From positions 1 through 37,090 of IMG/VR virus record IMGVR_UViG_3300048554_000369: DNA of 37,090 nucleotides; one strand, 5' to 3'. A program made the translations under genes and the position numbers. Within the stretch, counting starts at the first letter, position 1, and every line of letters begins with the position of its first letter. The notes below the pieces were generated by a model. The model was given only the letters and a program-made list of their open reading frames with translations. It was not told the origin of the DNA and did no database searches. This DNA comes from a virus. Below, in pieces: positions 10,101 to 19,077 of the stretch.

Positions 10101-11071
10101 GTGTGCCTATAAGCGAATATGATGTTGTGTTTATCAGTTACGATGAACCAAATGCAGACGAGAATTGGGCTCATTTACAATCAATTTGTCCTTGGGCTAA
10201 AAGAAGTCACGGAGTATTTGGATCTGATGCTTGCCATAAAGCCGCCGCTAAACTATCTGAAACAGAACGCTTCATTGGTATTGATGCAGATAATAAAGTA
10301 AGAGAAGATTTCTTTGAACTTGAACTAGATATAGAAAAGTTTCACGAAGCTGACGTATTAAGTTGGTCCGGTAAAAATGTAATCAATGGATTAGTATATG
10401 GCAATGGTGGAATTAAGTTGTGGCCTGTAAAAGTAGTAGAACAGATGAGAACACATGAAGAAGTAGACAGCGGAGCAGGTGCTGTTGACTTTTGCTGGGA
10501 TATACATTATCATCAGTTAAACAATATCTATAGTGATGTTTATAATAATAGAACTCCTTACCAAGCATATAGAGCAGGGTTTAGAGAAGGTGTTAAGTTA
10601 GCATTACATAACGGTGAGCCTATGGATTGGCGACAAGTAGCAGAGAAAAATAATTATAAAAATCATAGAAGACTTTTAATATGGATGAGTGTTGGCTCTG
10701 ATGTAGAGAATGGTATGTGGGCAATATATGGTGCTCGTTTAGGTTGCTATATGACAAATCTAAAAAGAAATGAATTTGATTTTACACTAGTACGAGACTT
10801 TGAATGGCATAATAAATATTGGCATGAAGAAGTTGCTCCAAAGTTTTACGGAACAGATGAGCATTGTGTAATAAGCGACTTCTCTTGGAATACAAAAAAA
10901 TTATACAATGAAGTAGAAAAGCTAGGAAGAATATTAAAGCAAGATATGGGTTTAGAAATATCTACACTAAATGAAGAAGCAAGTAAGTTTTATAAAGCCA
11001 GTTACTTTAATCCTATCAGACTAGCACCATTAGTTAGAGAAGCTGATGTTGATCAGTTAATAGTAGGTTGA
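10097..11071 (+). CDS. Putative glycosyltransferase-like protein, paralogue 1
   Basis: A 324-residue protein, ATGA-overlapping the previous gene. It begins with a hydrophobic strand plus SYDEPNADENW, and carries a D-x-D (GIDADN, about residues 55-60), NGLVYGNGGIKLW (about 97-109), DFCWD (about 131-135) and TPYQAYRAGFREGVKL (about 155-170). The arrangement of a D-A-D after a hydrophobic strand followed by a G-N-G-G loop fits a GT-A-type nucleotide-sugar transferase. The donor and acceptor are unknown. The same blocks recur in the gene at 11929, and in weaker form at 11076, showing local duplication. The sequence shows the paralogy; the transferase function is inferred. Confidence 0.6.
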   Translation: MSVPISEYDVVFISYDEPNADENWAHLQSICPWAKRSHGVFGSDACHKAAAKLSETERFIGIDADNKVREDFFELELDIEKFHEADVLSWSGKNVINGLVYGNGGIKLWPVKVVEQMRTHEEVDSGAGAVDFCWDIHYHQLNNIYSDVYNNRTPYQAYRAGFREGVKLALHNGEPMDWRQVAEKNNYKNHRRLLIWMSVGSDVENGMWAIYGARLGCYMTNLKRNEFDFTLVRDFEWHNKYWHEEVAPKFYGTDEHCVISDFSWNTKKLYNEVEKLGRILKQDMGLEISTLNEEASKFYKASYFNPIRLAPLVREADVDQLIVG

Positions 11072-11075
11072 TTAG

Positions 11076-11942
11076 ATGTTAGATGTATTTTTTATTTCCC
11101 AAGGCGAATGGAACGCAGAAGAAAACTACCAGAGACTAACAAAATTTGTTCCAAACATCAAAGAAGTAAGAGATGTTAAAGGAATCTATGAAGTACATAA
11201 AACTTGTGCAGAACAGTCAGCAACAGACAACTTCTATGTAGTTGATGCTGATGCTTGGATTGTAGATGACTTTGATTTTAATTTTGTTCCAGATCCAAAC
11301 GAACTACATTGGGATCATCCAGAAGACGAGTGTGTAATTGTATGGAATAGTGTTAATCCAGTCAATGGATTAGAATATGGATATGGCGGAGTTAAGTTGT
11401 TTCCTAAAAAGCCATTTTTAGAAGGTCGCAGTTGGGAAATTGATTTGTCTACAACAATAGGAGCATCTACTATTGCTAAGTCTAAAGTTAGTTGTGAAAC
11501 AAGATTTAACGCAACACCAGATAGTGCGTTTATAGGCGCATTTAGAGAGTGTGCAAAACTAGCATCATTAGGTTCAGTTTTTGGTGCAATTAAAAGAAGA
11601 GAACAACAAAGAGAAAAAGAATTTGTTAGGTTGGAAGAACATATACAAAAACAAGATTGGGATAGCAAATCTAAGTCATCATACAGAGGCGGCAAAAGAA
11701 GTATTATAATTGAAAAGTATAGAGAAAGTTTGCTAACACATAATTACTTTGATGAAGTGTTCGAAGCATCTGTGAGATATCATGTATGGTCAACAGTATC
11801 AGAAGGATTAAATGCAGAGTGGGTTATTAAAGGAGCAAAAGCTGGAGTTAAGCATGGTTTAAAATATGCTAATAGTGAGAAAATGAATCTAATTAATAAC
11901 TGGGAATGGTTAGAAAAGGAATTTGACAATGTCAATGTTTAA
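11076..11942 (+). CDS. Putative glycosyltransferase-like protein, diverged paralogue 2
   Basis: A 288-residue protein beginning four bases after the previous stop. It keeps the family blocks: DVFFISQGEWNAEENYQRL at the start, VVDADAW (about residues 47-53), NGLEYGYGGVKLF (about 93-105) and GAFRECAKL (about 154-162). It differs from its two neighbours by an altered YGYGG loop, loss of the DFCWD block and a charged Lys/Arg/Gln-rich insertion around residues 168-205. The retained D-x-D suggests it is still active, possibly with a changed acceptor. It overlaps the next gene by 14 bases. Confidence 0.6.
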   Translation: MLDVFFISQGEWNAEENYQRLTKFVPNIKEVRDVKGIYEVHKTCAEQSATDNFYVVDADAWIVDDFDFNFVPDPNELHWDHPEDECVIVWNSVNPVNGLEYGYGGVKLFPKKPFLEGRSWEIDLSTTIGASTIAKSKVSCETRFNATPDSAFIGAFRECAKLASLGSVFGAIKRREQQREKEFVRLEEHIQKQDWDSKSKSSYRGGKRSIIIEKYRESLLTHNYFDEVFEASVRYHVWSTVSEGLNAEWVIKGAKAGVKHGLKYANSEKMNLINNWEWLEKEFDNVNV

Positions 11943-12918
11943 ACTATCAAAAGACGATAAAGCAAAGATACTTGCAGGAAATGTAAAGCATACTGCTAGA
12001 ACTACCAGAGATATTCCTATTGTATTTCTAAGTTTTGATGAGCCAAATGCTGACGCTAACTGGAAAACATTACAACTAACAACACCACATCAAGAAGTAC
12101 AACGTGTACATGGTGTTAAAGGATTTGATGCTTGTCATAAAGCCGCGGCTCAGGTTTTTCCTAATGCTGGATATGTAATCACAGTTGATGCGGATAGTAT
12201 AGTAGATCCTGCTTTCTTTGAATTACGTCTTCCTAAAGGTATAGGATTTATGTCTTACACTTGGGGCGGTAGACAGTTTACAAATGGATTAATGTATGGT
12301 AATGGCGGATTAAAACTATGGAATACAGAACATCTAATGTCAATGAAAAGTCACGAAGCATCAAATACTGAACGAGATGAAGTTGATTTTTGTTGGGACG
12401 AATCACAGTACAAGGAACTACCCGGTTGTTATTCAACTGTTTATACAAATGCATCTCCTTATCAGGCTTTTCGTGTAGGCTTTAGAGAAGGAGTTAAACT
12501 TTCAACCGAAGCTGGAAAAGTAATTAATAAAGACAATATTAAAGAAATAATGCATGCCGCAAACTATCAACGATTGCTAACATGGCTAACAGTTGGTGCT
12601 GATGTTAAAAATGGTATATGGAGTATTATAGGTGCTCGTACTGCTATTAGACAGTTATATTTTAATAATTTTGACTACACATTGATCAGGGATTACGAAT
12701 GGTTTAATGAATACTTCAAGAGTTTTGAAACAATAACAGAAAGAGGCATGAAGGAACTCCAAGATGCAGTAAATGAGGTTTACGGATTTAACTTGCCAAT
12801 ATTAGACGAAAGTGCTAGTTTACTCTTTAAACAGTTACAGTTACATCCTGAAAAACCTTTAACATATGATGATGTACATTGGAGAACTAACTTAAAGTTG
12901 TTTGGATGGTGGCAGTAA
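11929..12918 (+). CDS. Putative glycosyltransferase-like protein, paralogue 3
   Basis: A 329-residue protein. The ATG at 11929 is preferred because AAGGA lies about eight bases upstream; a TTG six bases earlier is less likely. It has a 20-residue N-terminal extension, then the family blocks SFDEPNADANW, TVDADS, NGLMYGNGGLKLW, DFCWD and SPYQAFRVGFREGVKL. It is clearly closest to paralogue 1. The stop TAA shares its last base with the next ATG (TAATG). The D-x-D and G-N-G-G elements suggest GT-A-type sugar transfer, by inference. Three copies in a row point to duplication and divergence rather than redundancy. Confidence 0.6.
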   Translation: MSMFKLSKDDKAKILAGNVKHTARTTRDIPIVFLSFDEPNADANWKTLQLTTPHQEVQRVHGVKGFDACHKAAAQVFPNAGYVITVDADSIVDPAFFELRLPKGIGFMSYTWGGRQFTNGLMYGNGGLKLWNTEHLMSMKSHEASNTERDEVDFCWDESQYKELPGCYSTVYTNASPYQAFRVGFREGVKLSTEAGKVINKDNIKEIMHAANYQRLLTWLTVGADVKNGIWSIIGARTAIRQLYFNNFDYTLIRDYEWFNEYFKSFETITERGMKELQDAVNEVYGFNLPILDESASLLFKQLQLHPEKPLTYDDVHWRTNLKLFGWWQ

Positions 12919-14183
12919 TGGTAAGACTACAAGAAGCAAAACAAAAGAATAATACTAGACTAGTACCAGGAAGTAAAGAAGATACTATTAGAAAAAATAG
13001 AATAGCTTTTTTGTATTTTATGGAGGAGTTTATTGGGTTTCGTAGTAGCTTACATTGGCTTAGAAGAAACTTAGAAACAGGATCAGACGATGACTTAGAA
13101 CATTTGTTTTATAATGTTGGAATCGAAAACTTCTTAAACTTTCAGGATTTAGTAGCATGTGTAGAACCTGCTAAAGAAAAAACAAGATGGAATCAGTTAA
13201 GACTAGCACTAGCACTTGGAATGTATCATAGAGAAGATAATAATATCAAGTTTACATCTGCACCCAATGAAGTAATTAATACAATTTGGAAAGGTTGCCA
13301 AGTAGTAGAAGATATTGCTCAACCTGTATGGGCTACAGCAGGTTGGATAAAAGAAAACGGAACTGATGCATTAGAAAACATAGCCTGGGGTGCTAATAAA
13401 CTAGCAGAAGCAAAACAAGGAAACATCTATGAGGTATGTTACTTTGCAAGACTGTTAGTAGGAAGAACAACTATGTTAGAAAATTTAGTTGACGATAATA
13501 TTGAAGTACTTGCAAATAATGCAAGTATAAATTATTTTCCTGAATTACAATCAGAACTCAAACGTATGTCTAAAGCAATAGCATATAGTCCAAAGTTAAA
13601 CTGGCACGATGCATTAAGTAGAAATCAAATTAAAAGTAAAGTTTGGTTACTAGACAAATTAAAAGAAGTAAACTGGATTACAGAAGATACTACTACAATT
13701 ATAGTTGGAGGTTGGCTTGGAATATTGCCTTTCTTAGCAAACTGTCGTAAACAAGAGTTTGGAAAAGTTGTTAATGTAGATATTGACAAGACTGTTAACG
13801 ATCCATCTTGTATATTAAATGTACCAGCACCAGACATAACAGATGTTGATGGTAACGAGATGTCAATGGCAGGAGTATCAACTGAACGTTACCGAGTATC
13901 AAATGAAGATATTAGATCCATGGACTTTACCAAAATGGAAAATTTTGTTATAGTTGATACAATAACAGAACACTTTCATGACCACGGAGGTTGGGTCGAG
14001 TCTCTTCCTAAAGGAACTAGAGTTGTATTACAAGGTAACAATATGTTTGATGTTCCAGATCATGTTAATTGCTTTTCTCATTTAGACGAGTTTGTTGAAG
14101 AATGTGGAGTATCGAAGATACATTATCAAGGTGAATTAAACTTAGAAAAATGCAATAGGTTTATGGTTATAGGAGAGGTATAA
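12918..14183 (+). CDS. Putative class I SAM-dependent methyltransferase-like protein
   Basis: A 421-residue protein; the ATG at 12918 is coupled to the previous stop as TAATG. The first 240 residues are helical and Trp/Glu-rich, without a recognised fold. About residues 258-275 hold TTIIVGGWLGILPF, a strand followed by a Gly-rich loop as in motif I of class I methyltransferases. At about 283-291 VVNVDID supplies the acidic residue expected at the end of strand 2. FVIVDTITEHF near residue 345 matches the motif IV strand. The methyl acceptor is unknown. Position right after three putative sugar transferases allows methylation of a glycan, but this is inference. Confidence 0.6.
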   Translation: MVRLQEAKQKNNTRLVPGSKEDTIRKNRIAFLYFMEEFIGFRSSLHWLRRNLETGSDDDLEHLFYNVGIENFLNFQDLVACVEPAKEKTRWNQLRLALALGMYHREDNNIKFTSAPNEVINTIWKGCQVVEDIAQPVWATAGWIKENGTDALENIAWGANKLAEAKQGNIYEVCYFARLLVGRTTMLENLVDDNIEVLANNASINYFPELQSELKRMSKAIAYSPKLNWHDALSRNQIKSKVWLLDKLKEVNWITEDTTTIIVGGWLGILPFLANCRKQEFGKVVNVDIDKTVNDPSCILNVPAPDITDVDGNEMSMAGVSTERYRVSNEDIRSMDFTKMENFVIVDTITEHFHDHGGWVESLPKGTRVVLQGNNMFDVPDHVNCFSHLDEFVEECGVSKIHYQGELNLEKCNRFMVIGEV

Positions 14184-14710
14184 TGAGTAAGAAGTACCGT
14201 ATGCGACATAACGACAAGCCTTATGTTATCAACGATGTAGAACAGTTGCATGAGGAATGTAAAAAATTAGCATGGGATAACGAACTAGGAGACTTTAGAT
14301 CTCAAACAGCATTACAATCAGGCGGCATAGGAGATCATGCTGAAGGTACAGGAACATATTTAGGCGACAACGAGCATCAATGGGATAAATTACGTCCAGA
14401 CTTAATTGGAACATATTGGGAAAAGTTCTTTGACGAATTTCCATGGAAAGTATATCGCACAAGAATAATGATTATGGAGCCTCGTAGCTGTTATAGTATG
14501 CATAGAGATCCTCATCAAAGATTACATATAGCAACATATACAAACAAACAAGCTCGGTTTTTATTTGTTGATCCTCCTGAATTAGTAGAGATACCTGCCA
14601 ATGGTGGAGTGTTCAAAGTCGACACAAGAGAGTTACATACTGCAATAAATTGTGGAAACGAAAAACGTTGGCACCTACTGATGAGCTTGGACAGCAACGA
14701 CATCGATTGA
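14183..14710 (+). CDS. 2-oxoglutarate/Fe(II) oxygenase-like protein (Asp/Asn hydroxylase type)
   Basis: A 175-residue protein starting at a TAATG overlap with a GGAG site upstream. The iron-binding facial triad can be read as H107-x-D109 (MHRDPHQRLHIATYTN) and H152 (RELHTAIN), with R162 (KRWHLLMS) placed to bind the 2-oxoglutarate carboxylate. The order and spacing match the cupin fold of aspartyl/asparaginyl beta-hydroxylase-like proteins. It is short and has no membrane anchor, so it is probably cytoplasmic. The substrate is not evident; a glycan, protein or small molecule made by the neighbouring enzymes is possible. Confidence 0.7.
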   Translation: MSKKYRMRHNDKPYVINDVEQLHEECKKLAWDNELGDFRSQTALQSGGIGDHAEGTGTYLGDNEHQWDKLRPDLIGTYWEKFFDEFPWKVYRTRIMIMEPRSCYSMHRDPHQRLHIATYTNKQARFLFVDPPELVEIPANGGVFKVDTRELHTAINCGNEKRWHLLMSLDSNDID

Positions 14711-14725
14711 TAGATACATACTAGT

Positions 14726-15373
14726 ATGCAAAGTTTAGAAATAAAAACCACAAATGCAGAGAGTTTTAAAAAACATGAATCTGCATACAATACATTCCTA
14801 CAAAGAATGACTAAAGACTACGAAAAATCACATGTAATACCTAATATGGATAATTCTGAACCTTCAGGACTATTATACCTTATTAAAGAAGAAAGAAATG
14901 AGCATAGACGTTGGACAAGAGATACAGGACAAATTGATTTATTATATGATTTAGAAAAAGGTTCAATAGTAGGCGTTAGTGCAGTAGAACATTCTAACTT
15001 ACATCCTGATTATGCTAGTGGCGGAAATCGTTTATGGATGGATAAAGAATACAGAGAAAATCATAATATAACAAAACACTTACTAACAGCAAACTTAAAC
15101 TGGGCAATGACAAATAATAAAAATGGAATGATACTAACTTTTAATGAATATAACAAATTAATATGGGAAGTTATTTCTCAAGCACATACGACAGGCAAAA
15201 CCCCTTCTAGTGTTAGTGGTATATGGAGTAACTGGTGGACTGATTGTGTTCCTATTGAGAATCCAATAACAGTTCATTCAACTACACAATGGGCAGTTAT
15301 TAAACCTTGTACTCGCTTTTCAATGGATCAACTTAAACATGATGTGAAAAGGATACAAAATGACTACAGTTAA
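14726..15373 (+). CDS. Possible GNAT-like acyltransferase
   Basis: A 215-residue protein. The middle region (about residues 60-135) runs as a charged strand-turn-strand, then NRLWMDKEYRENHNITKHLL followed by a helix and LTFNEYNKLIW. The pattern of arginine, basic turn, helix and an Asn before a late helix recalls GNAT N-acetyltransferases, but the pyrophosphate-binding Q/RxxGxG/A loop is not clearly present. The family call is therefore weak. Its stop overlaps the following small gene by 14 bases. Confidence 0.4.
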   Translation: MQSLEIKTTNAESFKKHESAYNTFLQRMTKDYEKSHVIPNMDNSEPSGLLYLIKEERNEHRRWTRDTGQIDLLYDLEKGSIVGVSAVEHSNLHPDYASGGNRLWMDKEYRENHNITKHLLTANLNWAMTNNKNGMILTFNEYNKLIWEVISQAHTTGKTPSSVSGIWSNWWTDCVPIENPITVHSTTQWAVIKPCTRFSMDQLKHDVKRIQNDYS

Positions 15374-15521
15374 AAATGGATATACATATGTTTCCTCAGA
15401 ACTTATTGATGAATTATATACTAGAATCAAAGCACTAGAGTATAGAGTAGCACAACATGACGCAGACATTAACGGACTAGACTGGGTAGTAAACGGAGAA
15501 AACTTTGAGGACGATAAATGA
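15360..15521 (+). CDS. Small coiled-coil protein (53 residues)
   Basis: A short gene overlapping the previous stop by 14 bases, with AAAGGA six bases before the ATG. It ends in an ATGA overlap with the next gene. Residues about 11-36 (SELIDELYTRIKALEYRVAQ and onward) have heptad spacing of Leu/Ile/Val, typical of a short coiled coil, and the C-terminus is acidic. The close fit to its neighbours supports real translation. It resembles small phage proteins of unknown function with a trimeric or dimeric coil. Confidence 0.7.
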   Translation: MTTVKNGYTYVSSELIDELYTRIKALEYRVAQHDADINGLDWVVNGENFEDDK

Positions 15522-15727
15522 GTACAGGCATAATATTAGGTTTAGGTTTAGCATCGATTGTTATGGTTTTTTATATAATGCTTAACTTTAATATGTGGAT
15601 AAAAACGGAGAATAATAATATGAAAAAGGTAATTAAATTTTTTCATGACCCTAACATGGTTGCTATTATTCCAGTAACACTTTTGTATGCCTATGGAGCA
15701 TATGTTTTTGTATTGGAATTTATTTAA
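15518..15727 (+). CDS. Small two-helix membrane protein
   Basis: A 69-residue protein, ATGA-overlapping the preceding gene. Two hydrophobic segments (about 4-26 and 47-67) are joined by a basic, Asn-rich loop (KTENNNMKKVIKFFHD). Both ends would therefore lie on the outer face of the inner membrane by the positive-inside rule. No known family. It is the only predicted integral membrane protein of the + strand operon apart from the desaturase, and could anchor one of the neighbouring enzymes at the membrane. Confidence 0.65.
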   Translation: MSTGIILGLGLASIVMVFYIMLNFNMWIKTENNNMKKVIKFFHDPNMVAIIPVTLLYAYGAYVFVLEFI

Positions 15728-16675
15728 ATGAACACGTTAAACAATCATTTAAGATATTGGTATAACGAGGATAAAGAATCTGTATGGAGAACTAGCGAAA
15801 CAGATATTACTAGTATGTCTATTGGTGGTTGTACTAGACCAACTTTTAGTGCAAAGATTGAATGGCGTCGCATTGCCCAAATGATAATTGATCAGTATCC
15901 AGACTTAACACTTTTTATGAGTGGCGGTCTAGATAGCGAAATTGCATTTCGTAGTTTTAAGGCGGCTGGTGTTAAACCGAGACTGGCAACCATTAAATTT
16001 AAAGATGAATCTAACATGTATGATATTGGACCAATGATGGAAATGATGAAATCTGAATTTAATGAGAAAGTTGAGATTATAGAGTTTGATCCAGAAGAGT
16101 TTTGTTTAAGTGGAGAGTATTTAGACATTGCAGAGAAATATCAATCTTATACTTTTTATCAACAAATACTAATGAAGGTTGTTGAGGATTTTAAAGAGCC
16201 TATGATGTCTGTTGATGAAGTAGAATTAGAAAAGAAGCCAACTGTAGATTACAATACAGGTGAGACAACGTGGGGTTGGGTTTTCTTAAAAAAGGAAGAT
16301 CAAGACGGTGTGTGGAGACGATTCCAAGATAAGACAGGACAAATAGCATTAAATAATTTCTACACATATACACCTGAAGCAATGCTTGCTTTTTTAAATA
16401 TACCAACAGCAAGTTTATTAATAAACGATAACTTTGAATACAAATACGGATGGACTAGTAGTAAAATGAGAATTTACTCTGAGGCAGGATTTAAATTTAG
16501 AATGAGACCAAAGTATCATGGTATGGAAAACTATATGCACTTATGGGACTATGTAGAAGAAAATAGACATCCTTCATTAGACAGTTATACTCCTGTAGAG
16601 TATACTATACCAACAGACCTATTAAAGCATAATTTAGAGCAAGGGATTGAAACAGTATGTCAGCATATAAACTAA
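15728..16675 (+). CDS. PP-loop ATPase, asparagine-synthase-like
   Basis: A 315-residue protein that starts directly after the preceding stop. The PP-loop signature SGGLDSE lies at about residues 65-71 in FMSGGLDSEIAFRSF, which binds the ATP pyrophosphate in N-type ATP pyrophosphatases. The following alternation of strands and helices fits the HUP-like fold. There is no N-terminal glutaminase domain and no clear copy of the asparagine-synthase G-E-(G/C)-A-D block. The enzyme would adenylate a carboxyl or carbonyl group and pass it to a nucleophile. It lacks the metal-binding cysteines of QueC, so I do not call it preQ0 synthase. Substrate unknown. Confidence 0.65.
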   Translation: MNTLNNHLRYWYNEDKESVWRTSETDITSMSIGGCTRPTFSAKIEWRRIAQMIIDQYPDLTLFMSGGLDSEIAFRSFKAAGVKPRLATIKFKDESNMYDIGPMMEMMKSEFNEKVEIIEFDPEEFCLSGEYLDIAEKYQSYTFYQQILMKVVEDFKEPMMSVDEVELEKKPTVDYNTGETTWGWVFLKKEDQDGVWRRFQDKTGQIALNNFYTYTPEAMLAFLNIPTASLLINDNFEYKYGWTSSKMRIYSEAGFKFRMRPKYHGMENYMHLWDYVEENRHPSLDSYTPVEYTIPTDLLKHNLEQGIETVCQHIN

Positions 16676-17310
16676 AACAATTTAACCATACTAATCTACA
16701 ACAAGTTTTAGAACTTGCTGATAGTATCTACGATGGAGTGGATCCTAGTAAGTATCCAGATTTTAGAGTAGGATTTGATATTGATCAGGTTAAAGAAAGA
16801 GAAAAGTTTTTTAGAATGTTTATGTTAGATCCTGACAAGTTTAAAAACTTTAGTCAGCGAGCCTGTTGGGGAGTATATAAAAATGATAAACTAATTTCAG
16901 CTGTAGGAGTAAGACGTTTACCTCATTCTCCTAGTTGGTGCTTTGCTTGGATTTTGTCGCCTTCAATGGGAATTAAATTTGTACCAATGTTTAGAGAAAT
17001 AGTTACAGAGCTTTGTAATATACACGAAGCTATTGGATTAAATGAATTCTTTTTAACTTATCCGGAAGATAGAGAAGATCCGTATAGTCGTATTATGTTA
17101 TTCTTACGGGAAAAGTATTATACCTTTGTTGAGATGACAATTCCAGCAAAAACATTAACACACTATAGTTTAGTTAATGAACTGCTAGGAAGAACACTAC
17201 ATCCTCATAATATGAACTTTAGAAGATATATACTACGAAGAACTGATACAGAAGCACCCTCAGAAGGTGGCAAAGCAATCAGAAATAATAGGAGAATAAA
17301 TGGCAATTAG
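16657..17310 (+). CDS. Possible GNAT-like acyltransferase
   Basis: A 217-residue protein overlapping the previous gene by 19 bases. The start (MSAYKLKQFNHTNLQQVLEL) has the strand-helix shape common to GNAT proteins, and CWGVYKNDKLISAVGVRRL (about residues 71-89) matches the central beta-hairpin in which a substrate-facing strand carries G-V-x-V-R. A clear acetyl-CoA pyrophosphate loop is missing. Function is thus uncertain. It precedes the desaturase gene, with which it overlaps by 11 bases. Confidence 0.45.
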   Translation: MSAYKLKQFNHTNLQQVLELADSIYDGVDPSKYPDFRVGFDIDQVKEREKFFRMFMLDPDKFKNFSQRACWGVYKNDKLISAVGVRRLPHSPSWCFAWILSPSMGIKFVPMFREIVTELCNIHEAIGLNEFFLTYPEDREDPYSRIMLFLREKYYTFVEMTIPAKTLTHYSLVNELLGRTLHPHNMNFRRYILRRTDTEAPSEGGKAIRNNRRINGN

Positions 17311-18211
17311 TACTTGGATACAAGGGCAGGTAGGCCTATACAAAAAAACAAAACAAATACCTTTTATAGTAGCAATTTGGTTACCATATCATTTACTTGC
17401 TGTAACACTAATACCTTATTTAATTTACACTGGTTGGGAATGGTGGTACTTAGTTGCAATGTTATGTGGATGGATTACATTAGATGGTATTGGAAATAAT
17501 TTAACACTACATCGACTATTAAGTCATAAATCCTGGAAGCCACGTGAATGGATGAAACCATTCTTATACTGGTTAGCAGTTATGGTAGGAGAAGGAAGTC
17601 CTCTATGGTGGGCATCATTACATCGAGGACATCATCATAAAGTTAGTGATCAGCCAGGTAAGGACATTCACACTCCTGTAGAAAACGGCTGGTGGCATAG
17701 TTATATGGGTTGGCAGTTTGATATTAAACAGGATAGTGTAAGTTTTCGTTATGCCGTTGACCTATTAAGAGATAAAAAGATTGTGTGGTTGCATAATCAT
17801 TATAATAAAATTATATACGGAACATTACTAGTTAGTTTGTTATTATTTGGATGGCAATTTACATTTTGGTTTTGGATTATGGGAGCATTATCTAGTTTAC
17901 ACATGGACGGAATGGTTAATACATTTGGACATGTTCCTGCCGCAGGCTACCAAAACTTTAATAACAAAGACTGTAGTACAAACTGTTGGCCAATAGGATA
18001 TTTTCATTTTGGAAGTGGTTGGCATAATAACCATCATAGAGAAGCAAGTAGCTTTGATTTTGGAGCAAGTGTAAGTGGTAGATGGCACGAGTTTGATCCT
18101 TGCTTAATTATAATGTTACCGTTTGCTCCACTTTCGGAAATAAAAAGGTTGTGGGGAAACAGAAAACATGCTATAATAGAAAGAAACTCAGAAGCAAAGG
18201 AAACAGTATGA
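17300..18211 (+). CDS. Fatty acid (acyl) desaturase, delta-9 type
   Basis: A 303-residue integral membrane protein with AGGAG before the ATG. All three histidine boxes of the acyl-lipid/acyl-CoA delta-9 desaturase family are visible: H71-RLLS-H76, H108-RG-H111-H112 and H242-NN-H245-H246, holding the di-iron centre. Hydrophobic segments near 22-60, 85-100 and 172-202 fit the usual four membrane helices. It would introduce a double bond into host or phage-directed acyl chains, using electrons from a ferredoxin or similar donor; a ferredoxin is encoded at the far end of the window. ATGA overlap with thyX. Family assignment is strong; substrate is not. Confidence 0.9.
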   Translation: MAISTWIQGQVGLYKKTKQIPFIVAIWLPYHLLAVTLIPYLIYTGWEWWYLVAMLCGWITLDGIGNNLTLHRLLSHKSWKPREWMKPFLYWLAVMVGEGSPLWWASLHRGHHHKVSDQPGKDIHTPVENGWWHSYMGWQFDIKQDSVSFRYAVDLLRDKKIVWLHNHYNKIIYGTLLVSLLLFGWQFTFWFWIMGALSSLHMDGMVNTFGHVPAAGYQNFNNKDCSTNCWPIGYFHFGSGWHNNHHREASSFDFGASVSGRWHEFDPCLIIMLPFAPLSEIKRLWGNRKHAIIERNSEAKETV

Positions 18212-19077
18212 CATTATGTTCGGAGATAGATTTTGATAAAGACCCGAATTACAAACAAGTATTAGATAAAGGATTTATTGGCCTAGTTGATTATATGGGC
18301 ACAGATAACTCTATTGTACAAGCCGCTCGTGTTAGTTACGGTGATGGTACTAAAAAAGCTAGTAGTGATAGAGCATTAATACGTTATCTAATGCGACATG
18401 AACACACTACGCCATTCGAGATGTGCGAAGTAAAGTTTCACATTAAACTGCCTATTTTTGTAATGAGGCAATTAGTTAGACATAGGACGGCATCATTAAA
18501 TGAATATTCAGCCCGCTACTCGGTACTTACAGACGAAGTCTATGTACCCAACTCAGAGAACATCAAGCCACAAAGTACAACCAATAAGCAAGGTAGAGAA
18601 GGAGAGCTTGACGAAGAAACAAAAAGACGAATCAGTGACGATATTAACGAGTCATGGGATCGTGATTACTCCCTCTACACAGAACATTCCGATAACCTTA
18701 ACTTGGCTAGAGAGACTGCGAGGCAAGTTCTTCCAGTAGGCGGATATACAGAATGTTACTGGAAATCCAATCTTAAAAACTTTTTACATTATGCTAGACT
18801 ACGAATGGATAGCCATGCACAATGGGAAATACAAGAATATGCTAGAGCAATGTATGATATGGTAAAAGAAAAGTTTCCTGTAGCATGTGAAGCCTTTGAG
18901 GATTACCAAGAGCAATCAGTAAAGCTGAGTAAACAAGAACTTGTGTTTGTTAAATCTCTCATGTTCAGAGAAATTGATATTAATAGGATAGACGAGATAG
19001 GCGAAAACTTTGGTATCAGTAAACGAGAAATGCAAGAGATTGTAGAAAAATTTGGGTTGAATGATATACAAAATTAA
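18208..19077 (+). CDS. thyX: Flavin-dependent thymidylate synthase ThyX
   Basis: A 289-residue protein. I use the ATG at 18208, which forms an ATGA overlap with the desaturase gene; the frame is open further upstream, but only as a shadow of that gene. The ThyX signature RHRTASLNEYSARYS sits at residues 91-105, and Q88-L-V-R-H-R precedes it. The protein makes dTMP from dUMP with methylenetetrahydrofolate and FAD, active as a homotetramer. Length is within the range of phage and bacterial ThyX. It supplies thymidine for an AT-rich phage genome. Its presence inside the island operon rather than with replication genes is unusual. Confidence 0.95.
   Translation: MTLCSEIDFDKDPNYKQVLDKGFIGLVDYMGTDNSIVQAARVSYGDGTKKASSDRALIRYLMRHEHTTPFEMCEVKFHIKLPIFVMRQLVRHRTASLNEYSARYSVLTDEVYVPNSENIKPQSTTNKQGREGELDEETKRRISDDINESWDRDYSLYTEHSDNLNLARETARQVLPVGGYTECYWKSNLKNFLHYARLRMDSHAQWEIQEYARAMYDMVKEKFPVACEAFEDYQEQSVKLSKQELVFVKSLMFREIDINRIDEIGENFGISKREMQEIVEKFGLNDIQN

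Noticed and set aside
15728-16675. QueC (preQ0 synthase) as identity of the PP-loop protein, to pair with QueE
   Set aside because: The SGGxDS motif is shared, but the C-terminal zinc-binding Cys cluster of QueC is absent and the rest is more like asparagine synthase.
18100-18207. Upstream extension of thyX
   Set aside because: The extra 36 codons lie wholly inside the desaturase gene; ATG 18208 has an ATGA overlap and gives a normal ThyX N-terminus.
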